NCBI RefSeq assembly: GCF_001548375.1
Contig: NZ_AP017295.1
Location: forward strand, 1,178,001-1,242,000
Direction: 5' to 3'
Source: Nostoc sp. NIES-3756
GTDB taxonomy: Bacteria > Cyanobacteriota > Cyanobacteriia > Cyanobacteriales > Nostocaceae
Length of the DNA stretch: 64,000 nucleotides
The notes beneath the pieces are model-generated. The model saw nothing but the letters and a program-made list of their open reading frames with translations. It had not been told where the DNA came from and searched no databases. A program made the translations under genes and the position numbers. Of this stretch, positions 18,701 through 25,800 are shown one piece after another (the first letter of the stretch is position 1; each line of letters starts with the position of its first letter).

Positions 18701-20664
18701 GTACGGTTGAAATTCAGCATGATGGTGGAGCAGACAATGTAGATTTTATTGTCGGTAATAACACTGTCAACGGTACAAGAGGCGGAATTAATGCAGGTTC
18801 TGCTTCTATCCTTTCTTCCGGTAGTTTCCCGGTCTTACCTACTGGGGGAACAGCCAGTGGTACACCCAGCAATATCACAATTAGGTCGATTAACACACCG
18901 CCAAATCTAACTACAACCTCCCCCATTTCCTTAAATGCTCAACCGGGTATGGCTTTTGACTTTACCTTCACAGCCAACGTTAACGATGTCAATCGAGATA
19001 ATACCACTGTTGTGATTGATGCCATCTTAACGGGAACACTAAGACGAGGTAATACAGTGTTAGGGGCTGGAGACACTCTAACTCTGGGAGAGACATTAAA
19101 CTATACTCCACCCGCGAATATCACTAGTAGCGTTAACATTGAAGCCTTTAGCGTCAGAGCCAGTGATCGAGTTTCATCTTCGCCGAGAGTCCCCGTAGTG
19201 GTAGGAGTAGAAATACCGCCACCGCCACCACCGCCACCGCCAGAAACACCACCGTCAGAAACACCACCGCCACAAGTTGACAACTGTAAGATTTTGCCCT
19301 CTGCTTGTAAACCATCAACTAACATACCGCCAGTTGACCCTCCAAATAATGGTAATGGCGATCGCACTGTCATATTAAATCCCAATCCCGAACGTGACTT
19401 CACAAACGCCGTAGCTAGACAGTTGGGTGTAGCCGTACCGGAAACGAAAACCCTAGATGAAGCCAGCGAAATTTTACGCCAAATCGAAAAAGCCACTGGT
19501 GTCAAACCTGCGTTAATTTACCTCAGTTTTGTGCCTGTAGAAATTGCCGCCAATACGCCTGTTGGTAATAATAAATCTACTAAAATTTTGAACACAGTAG
19601 GCCAGAGCGATCGCGATCAATTAGAAATAATAGTAGTCACAGGTAAAGGCAATCCCATCCGCAAGCGCATCGATGGCACAACTAGAGCCACAGTTTTGCA
19701 AGTAGCCCAAGAATTTCGTGATCAAATAGTTAATCCTCAAAACCGCGAAACTCAAGGTTACTTAGAGCCATCCCAACAACTATATAAATGGATAATCGCT
19801 CCACTGGAGACAGACTTACAAGAACGAGGGATTAATAATTTAGTCTTTTTGCCAGATATTGGCTTACGTACCACCCCAATGGCAGCCCTCCACGATGGGA
19901 AACAATTCATTGTGGAGAAATATAGCATCGGCTTAATGCCTAGTCTCAGCTTAACTAACACCCTTTATACAGATATTAAAAAATCTCAAGTTTTGGCTTT
20001 GGGAATTTCTCAAAGCACTCAAGGACAACAACCACTACCAGCCGTTCCCGTTGAGTTATCAACTCTAGTTTCTCAACTCTGGCCAGGTAAATTACTCTTA
20101 GATCAGCAAGCGACACTAGGAAATCTGAAAATGATTCGTCGCCAGCAACCCTTCGGCATTATTCATTTAGCCACCCATGCTGATTTTATTCCTGGCCCTT
20201 TAAGCAATTCCTATATTCAATTATGGGAAGACAAGTTGCGCTTAGACCAAATCAGGCAATTAAGATTAAATGAACCCCAGGTTGAGATGATGGTGCTGAG
20301 TGCTTGTAGAACTGCTTTAGGTGATGAACAAGCGGAAATTGGGTTTGCAGGTTTAGCTGTACTCGCCGGAGTGAAAACCTCCATTGCTAGTATGTGGGCT
20401 GTCAACGATGCAGGTACGGCGGCTTTGATGACGAAGTTTTATGAATCCCTCAAGACTGCACCCATCCGTGCAGAAGCCCTCAGAGAAGCTCAGGTAGCTA
20501 TGGCAAAAGGACAAGTTTACATTAAAGACGGTAGGGTGGAAGGTTTAGCCGCCGCTCGCACCTTGGTTTTACCTGCGGAAAGTGTCGAAGCAGATGAAGA
20601 TACCATACAACTCACCCATCCTTATTATTGGGCAGCATTTACGATGGTGGGTAATCCTTGGTAA
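15742..20664 (+). CDS. Fusion of GT2 glycosyltransferase, hemagglutinin-type TPS domain and CHAT protease
   Basis: A single open frame of 1640 codons. Residues 1-250 form a complete family-2 glycosyltransferase (ITNYNRE start, DDGSTD, DSDD metal site, ED near the C-terminal end). A hydrophobic Sec-type signal then appears inside the protein (about 262-283, ending AIAQAQ). It is followed by the filamentous hemagglutinin secretion domain (about 286-420, with NLFLMNPAGFIFGANA) and a long beta-helix-like Gly/Asn/Thr repeat region. After a Pro-rich linker (about 1155-1185) comes a CHAT caspase-like domain with His1479 (ATHA) and Cys1522 (LSACRTA). An in-frame GTG at 16462 (codon 241) could start a separate 1400-residue TpsA. 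The divergent neighbour is its likely TpsB. Whether the glycosyltransferase part is made as a fusion is open. Confidence 0.9.
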   Translation: MSPLISIVITNYNRERYLGEAIASVLQQTWQDFELLVWDDGSTDGSVAIAQRYAQQDRRVRVVVAPHQGTARARKEAIAQTTGAYLGWVDSDDILAPTALSSTVAVLKHEPKVGLVYTDYVDINAEGQILGYGHRCRIPYSPQRLLVDFMTFHFRLLRRSVYKQVGGVHISASDYVEDYDICLRLSEVTQVRRVAKPLYFYRIHNQSVSVAHRQMQILWAQKAVAKALQRRGLEDKLSIDVELPSGRFILRRKPRQTTLTKTACASVACLLSLWGMNSAIAQAQTIIPAADATNTIVTPNGNRIDITGGTTSSNGLNLFHSFQQFGVSAEQIANFQANPNLQNILGRVTGGNASIINGLIQVTGGNANLFLMNPAGFIFGANASLNVQGAFTATTANGIKFDNGWFNAVSNNNYAALVGNPTGFAFTMSQPGAIINAGNLGVSEGKSLSLLGGTVVNTGQLTAPAGQIVLTSVPGQNWVRLSQPGNILSLELQAVTPNSNQPNNWTVAIASLPELITVGNTGLTANADGSVKLTNSNVTIPTTPGTTIVSGNVNVSGNTGGTVNILGTKVGLVGANINASSNNNGGNVLIGGDYKGGGTVPNATQTYVDSQTTINANSNQNGNGGRVIVWADNSAQFFGNISARGGANAGNGGFVEVSGKNFLTFNGQVDTTAINGQVGTLLLDPSTLNIIDAASGSGTFDTTTGTILSSDADNGANTISWGRLAALSSDTSINLQATGDITIEDITGASGVTSDNFASLDLSSGGSFRLTSANGAIRFVDLQDTIQTNGGAINISGASLSLGNLDTSNGEFTSPGGRVTLQARTGDITVGNIDTTGQGSSDFINGIGGDVTLEAAGNVTAGNIITSGFGYNSNSSTSTAGNVTITATGNIDVKDITATAQDTNATGGDVTLTTTNLFGSRISFNSIDTRAITTDFNGNAQGGNVKVLTNGLVQGNELIPETPYTIRTDAQYSNADDTYTSLTLTDGTVEIQHDGGADNVDFIVGNNTVNGTRGGINAGSASILSSGSFPVLPTGGTASGTPSNITIRSINTPPNLTTTSPISLNAQPGMAFDFTFTANVNDVNRDNTTVVIDAILTGTLRRGNTVLGAGDTLTLGETLNYTPPANITSSVNIEAFSVRASDRVSSSPRVPVVVGVEIPPPPPPPPPETPPSETPPPQVDNCKILPSACKPSTNIPPVDPPNNGNGDRTVILNPNPERDFTNAVARQLGVAVPETKTLDEASEILRQIEKATGVKPALIYLSFVPVEIAANTPVGNNKSTKILNTVGQSDRDQLEIIVVTGKGNPIRKRIDGTTRATVLQVAQEFRDQIVNPQNRETQGYLEPSQQLYKWIIAPLETDLQERGINNLVFLPDIGLRTTPMAALHDGKQFIVEKYSIGLMPSLSLTNTLYTDIKKSQVLALGISQSTQGQQPLPAVPVELSTLVSQLWPGKLLLDQQATLGNLKMIRRQQPFGIIHLATHADFIPGPLSNSYIQLWEDKLRLDQIRQLRLNEPQVEMMVLSACRTALGDEQAEIGFAGLAVLAGVKTSIASMWAVNDAGTAALMTKFYESLKTAPIRAEALREAQVAMAKGQVYIKDGRVEGLAAARTLVLPAESVEADEDTIQLTHPYYWAAFTMVGNPW

Positions 20665-20719
20665 ATTCGTAATTCGTAATTCGTAATTAAGTAGAACAGG
20701 TTAAATAATTAAAGGCTCA

Positions 20720-20850
20720 TAGTAAGAACTTTAGTTCTCTGTGCGTTCCCTACGGGACGCTACGCGAACGCATAGCGTGTCGTAGACAGACGCTCCGCGT
20801 TCGCGTAAGCGTCTCGTAGAGAACAAAAAAGGACTAAAGTCCTTACTAAG
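20720..20850. repeat. Nested palindromic intergenic element
   Basis: Outer arms AGTAAGAACTTTAGT and ACTAAAGTCCTTACT (one mismatch) enclose a second pair, GTTCTCT / AGAGAAC, and a core rich in ACGCTACGCGAACGC-type palindromes. The outer shell is the same as the element at 52861, which lacks the inner cassette. It may be a transcript hairpin at the end of the CHAT gene or a non-autonomous mobile repeat. Confidence 0.65.
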
Positions 20851-20908
20851 AAATGAATCCTAGTCTTTTGACATTACTGAACTTGGTTTTTTCAAGTCGC
20901 TCTACTTA

Positions 20909-22033
20909 CTATCCTAATTTTGTGTAAGTCTCAATTTTGGCGATCGCTTCCTCTGGCGACACATTACCATAGATGACAGACAAAATCCCTGGCAAATACT
21001 CATCCATCATCATTACGTTAGCGTAAACCAAGCGTTGGATGAGTGCGGTGGTGAGTCTGTCACCTTCTACATCAATACTTGTTTTATAACTAATCTCCCC
21101 ATCGCTGAAATCTAGCTCAAAGTTGCCGAGCATCATGCCACAGTTCGCTCTGGTGATAAACTCTGCTACAGCCAGCCGCTTATCTTCTGGTGCGTTGACT
21201 GGACAAATCGAGTAAAAGATAAATTGTTGTTGTTCATCTCTGGCTCTAGCGTAACAATTCCACTTGCCATTCTCACCTTGAAAACTAATTTGTAAAGCTG
21301 ACTGTCCTGGAAGTTGCACAAAAGGCCAATCATCGACGGTGAAGAAATTAATTATTTCCTCATAAATCTTGCCATTTGTAGATGAAGTTGGTAGATTTTC
21401 TTCTGTCTCAATATTATTAAACTCTGTCAAAAATGTATCGATTCCTTCTAACATTTTACTAGCTGCTTTTTGAGTTTTAGTTGATAAATTAGCCTCAGTC
21501 CAATCTTGAAAAAAATTGATAATTTCTTTGGCAATTTCTTCACCAGAATTTACTGTTTGGGCAAGATTTTTTGGACTAATATATGACCAAAGAGTGCGGT
21601 AGCCAACTTCCCCTGATTTCTGCTGCTGCTTGACAGATAAAGCTAACCAACTTTCGGTAGATAGTAGTATATTGTCGGGTTCTTCTCGGCTTAATTTAAG
21701 GATGTAATTTGTGGCTTCTTCAATGTTGGTAGTCTGTTCTACTAACAGTGGTAGTAAATCTGGTTTAAGGCTAGTTTCGATAGTAATATCAGTGTCAGGC
21801 ACAAATGTTACTGACTCAAAATTACGGATATTTGGTTTAAGATTAAATAATTCTTCTGTTTCGATAAGATTGTAGAGTTGTGGGTCTACTTTGAAGGTAA
21901 GGTGACACTCTATAAAGTCATTTTCCTGTTTGTTAAGGAATAAGAATACCCTGTGAAGCTTAAATGGAAAGTTAGTACAATTGTATAGAATTAACTCCTG
22001 TTCTAACCCAAAATGTTCAATAGTATTAACCAT
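20909..22033 (-). CDS. YbjN-like domain protein, possible immunity or chaperone partner
   Basis: A 374-residue acidic soluble protein. The C-terminal 160 residues resemble the YbjN/type III chaperone-like fold: NGKWNCYARARDEQQQF, then AEFITRANCGMMLGNFEL and EISYKTSIDVEG, with helices at the end. The N-terminal half (1-150) is a beta-rich region I cannot assign, followed by a helical linker. It is the last gene of a leftward run behind the DUF4157/nuclease gene, the SUKH gene and a 35-codon frame. Position suggests a role in handling or neutralising the toxin. That is inference from context, since YbjN-like proteins also occur elsewhere. Confidence 0.7.
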   Translation of the reverse strand: MVNTIEHFGLEQELILYNCTNFPFKLHRVFLFLNKQENDFIECHLTFKVDPQLYNLIETEELFNLKPNIRNFESVTFVPDTDITIETSLKPDLLPLLVEQTTNIEEATNYILKLSREEPDNILLSTESWLALSVKQQQKSGEVGYRTLWSYISPKNLAQTVNSGEEIAKEIINFFQDWTEANLSTKTQKAASKMLEGIDTFLTEFNNIETEENLPTSSTNGKIYEEIINFFTVDDWPFVQLPGQSALQISFQGENGKWNCYARARDEQQQFIFYSICPVNAPEDKRLAVAEFITRANCGMMLGNFELDFSDGEISYKTSIDVEGDRLTTALIQRLVYANVMMMDEYLPGILSVIYGNVSPEEAIAKIETYTKLG

Positions 22034-22038
22034 TCTGT

Positions 22039-22146
22039 TTAAGATTTAGGTGGTTGAAGGAAATATGCTTTATTATGACTAGATTTATTTCCTCTTGCTG
22101 CTATGGTAACTTTTCCGCCTCTAATGACGGTAGGCTTTACAGACAT
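22039..22146 (-). CDS. Possible small protein, 35 aa
   Basis: An ATG frame of 35 codons (starts MSVKPTVIRGGK, ends LQPPKS) fills the gap between the SUKH gene and the YbjN-like gene. Its stop lies 5 bp before the ATG of the latter, a spacing typical of operons and translational coupling. It is strongly basic with no membrane segment. No family is recognisable. It may be a genuine small gene or a remnant of a longer immunity gene. Confidence 0.4.
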   Translation of the reverse strand: MSVKPTVIRGGKVTIAARGNKSSHNKAYFLQPPKS

Positions 22147-22173
22147 TTCTGGATTGAGTAATCAATTTAATTT

Positions 22174-22803
22174 TTATTTATTTGAAAGACGAAGGCTTTC
22201 ATAAGTATTAGAGAAATCTTCAAATGAAAAATTAGGAAAAATTTGAGGCATAAATAACCTAAATCTTTCTGCTTCTGCATTATCATCCTCCGTCTTTAAT
22301 GCCTCAATAACATTCTGCCAGTAAAGGAAGCCTCTAGCTGCTATTAGTAATTCTATATAGCCAGAGATATCCAAATCTAATCTAAATGGTTCTGAGTCAA
22401 ATTTATAGAGGTAAAGTGAATCATCAAAATCTTCTTCTAAATAAATACCCACACAAGCTTCATCTACAAAAAAATCAAATGGTGAAAAAGTTCGGATAGG
22501 ATCATCTAATTCAGTATCATCAAAATACACAACGCCATTCCAATCTTGAATTACTTCATCTAAAGATAGTATTTTTACTCTCCCTAAAACATCTGGGTCA
22601 GGCGAATTTAACATTTCCCAATCTAATTCAATTCCATTAGAGTGTTCATAGAAAGAGAGTAATTGCGTTGGTACTCGCATCTCTTGAGCGTTATTTCTTA
22701 CTTTTTTAGGAGCATAAAATGTCAGTTTGCAAGTATTAATTTGAATATTATTCAAATTGCTTAATTCTTGTTTTAATGCGTTAAATTTTTCTCTGGTTTC
22801 CAT
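22174..22803 (-). CDS. SUKH/SMI1-KNR4-like protein, likely immunity protein
   Basis: Starting at ATG 22803 this is 209 residues; the frame extends five codons upstream only to a TTG. The region RVPTQLLSFYEHSNGIELDW (about 45-64) is the hallmark of the SMI1/KNR4 (SUKH) fold. ILSLDEVIQDW and the acidic DDSLYLYKF strand follow as in the family. SUKH proteins are among the commonest immunity proteins of polymorphic toxin systems, usually encoded right after the toxin and opposing nuclease toxins. Here the gene lies 64 bp behind the large protein that ends in a nuclease domain, on the same strand. The pairing is inferred from this position. Confidence 0.8.
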   Translation of the reverse strand: METREKFNALKQELSNLNNIQINTCKLTFYAPKKVRNNAQEMRVPTQLLSFYEHSNGIELDWEMLNSPDPDVLGRVKILSLDEVIQDWNGVVYFDDTELDDPIRTFSPFDFFVDEACVGIYLEEDFDDSLYLYKFDSEPFRLDLDISGYIELLIAARGFLYWQNVIEALKTEDDNAEAERFRLFMPQIFPNFSFEDFSNTYESLRLSNK

Positions 22804-22867
22804 GATTAATAAATACAAACGGCTATTAACTTTAGTAACTTAAAATCTTTTTATGTAGATTAAAAGC

Positions 22868-25800
22868 TTATTTCAACACTATATAACCTTCTTCATTCCA
22901 TTTTTTCAATCGTTTCTTATCTATTCCAGTTTCGGCAGACAGAGTACCGTATTGTCCGAAAGGTCTCTTACGGTTTGCAATAGTGTTTTCTATAGTTTGT
23001 GCCTCCTGTTTGTTTATCCCTGGAATTACTGCCATTAACTCCTTCTGTGTTGCTTCATTAATATTAATTGGTTCAGGTTTTTTCTTTAAGCTATTTCCAA
23101 GAGCGTAACCGTCTGCATCACGGTTGACTTCATTATTTATGTTCTTTTTGACTGGACTTCCTACACCCTGGAATTTATTATTAACTTTTTCTAATCTTTG
23201 AGCGTAGCACTCCAGTTTCACAGGTACATGATCTTCGGCATCAATAATTGTTTTAATTTCTGTAGCATTAGGGTCATTACGTTTGTCTAATTCTGCCTTT
23301 AATGATGTTTTATCACTTCTTGTTTCATATATAGGTGTTACATGGTATTCCATAATAGCCCCTGAGTCTACACCCGCTTTGACAAAAGATTCAAATTGAG
23401 CTTCGTGTTCCGCATTACCAACTCTGGAAAGAGGTGTCATATTTTCCCACTTACCTTCTCCACCAAGTTTTTCATTCAATAAATGTCCTCTAACATAGTA
23501 AGCACTACCTCCTTGAACTCTACGTTTATTTAAAATGTCGTATATTGCATGTTTTGCTTGAGTGGGAGCAGAACCTTTTCCTACTTTTATTCGCGTCAAT
23601 ATTTTGGCTTTCATCCACTTACCAAAACCTGCACTATTTTTACCACCTAATTCTGGTGCTTGCCAGTCAGGTAAATCACTGCCAAAAAGTATTGCAGTAG
23701 GTTTCTGAAGTTTTTCCAGAAGTTTTTTGATATTTTTATCTTTCTGTTTACTAGCTTCTTCTTTTTGTTTATTGGATAAATTCTTTCCTAATGACTTCCC
23801 TTTTTCTTGCTCAATGTCGTCGGCAATTTTCTTTGCTTCTGTGAGAGCAGATTTTTTCCCTTTATCTAATGACTCGTTTTTTTCAACCCACTCTAAAAAT
23901 TGTGTATAAGGTTTTGGATTACCACTTGCTACCATCAAAGTAGATTGTTTATCTGCACCCTTAAAATACAACGTATGAGTTTCCCCATCAGCCGCTTTAA
24001 ATTGCTTTTTAGCTTTCCACCATTCTATAATTGCACCTATTTTCTCTTTACCTTTTTCTACTGTCTTCTTATATTTCTCCTTCGCTGAATCTTTCAGCTT
24101 GCCAGCTCTTTTACCTACTTTGCTATTCTTAATCTTTTTACCAATTTTCTTAAACGCTTTTGCACCTTTATCAATTATCCAATCAACTGCTTTCTCCATT
24201 GGTTTGCGCAGTTTTTGGAATATGGATTGAATCTTACCGGCAATTCCACCCAAGCCTAAAAGACTTGCTAGGAAACTAATGACTACAGGTAAAGATTTAG
24301 CTAGGGCATTTTCTACACCGTTGATTGCTTGGTCAAGTGAACCAGAGGCGATCGCACCAATTGCATCTAATATGGCATTAATTAAATCGGCAATCTGCGC
24401 TGCGCGTTCGATAAAGAATTTGACAATCTCATAAATCGCCTTCGCTGCTTTGATGAAGGCTGAAGCCGGTGTCAGCAGGCTCAGAATCCACTCAATCCCG
24501 GCGGTAATCACTTTCTCAATGATAAAGTTCTTGATGGGTTCAATCACTAAGGTATTGAGGTCGCCAATTCTGTCTTGTACAAACTGCCAAATCCCTGCTA
24601 TTCCCTGACTAGCTAAGACTTTAAATATCTCTACAGTTTGTTCCAGGCGGCTAACCTTGTTTTCCCCCAATCGTTTCACAGCTTGGGCGCGAATGACTTC
24701 ATAGGTAAAGCCTAAAATCTGCATTGCTAGGCTAAAAATACCTTTGATGTCAAGTTTTTCTGGAATTTGCAGCCCAGTTGCTGCCATAGTCCCAGTCAGC
24801 CAGCCGATTAAACCTGCCTGGAGGTGCTTCCCGATATTCTTCATAAAGTTGAGGAAGCCTTGCTTCACCGCCTGGACTAAATTCCCCAAGAAGCCTATTG
24901 GGTCTTTGAGGATTTGTCCAACTACGCTGGCAATTCTTGCTAACACCTGAAGCAGCAATTTTGTCAATTCGATGATCGTTTTGATCACGCCGACGATGAA
25001 GTCTAAGGCTTTCTGTACCAAACCTTTATTTGCCTCTTTCATCTCTTCAATGCGGGCATCCACTGCATCCAGATTTTCTTTATACTTCTCGGCTAGGGTA
25101 TCAATTAGCTCATCTTGCTTGCTGTCAACAGTCTGCTCTAACTCGGCAAATTTACTTTCGATGTCTGCGGCTGCTTTTTGACCAACTCCTTTCAGGTCTT
25201 GGGGCAGTTTGTTGACGTAGTTCTGAATTTCCTGCTTACCAGAGGCGATTTCCGCTTTGGCTTGGGTCAGACTTTTACTGATAATGGACACAACGTTGTT
25301 GATTACGCCATCCATTTGTTTGATGTAAAGATTGCGACCTTCCTCATAGAAAGCGTTCACCTCTGAGGGCATACCAAACAATTTGTCTCCCAACCATTTT
25401 GCCGGCCCAAAAAAGCCACTGTAGCGATCGCTCTTATATTCATCCATCCGCTTGCCTACGTAATCCTCAAAGGCTTTCTTAGCCTCAGCTGCACCGCTAT
25501 CAAAGGCTTGGATAACTTGACCGTCTAATTCACTGAGGGTTTTCTCAACTTTGGCTTTAGTTTTTTCATAAATCTTGTTAATATCACCTGCAACTTTGGC
25601 TCTGGCTTGCTCATCCTTACCTTTGGCTCCCACCTGATGATCTGCTACCTGACCCAAATTCTGAGTGCGGGTATTGTGCATTGCGTCCAGATTTTGTTTA
25701 GCAGTAGTTTCCGCCGTAGCTTGAGCATTTGCGAGGATGTCTTGCTCTTGCTGACGATATTTAGGTGGCGCTTCTACTGCATTGGTTTGTGCGTCTTTCT

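Noticed and set aside
19101..19505. 134-codon leftward Gly-rich frame
   Set aside because: Antisense of the Pro-rich linker of the CHAT fusion gene.
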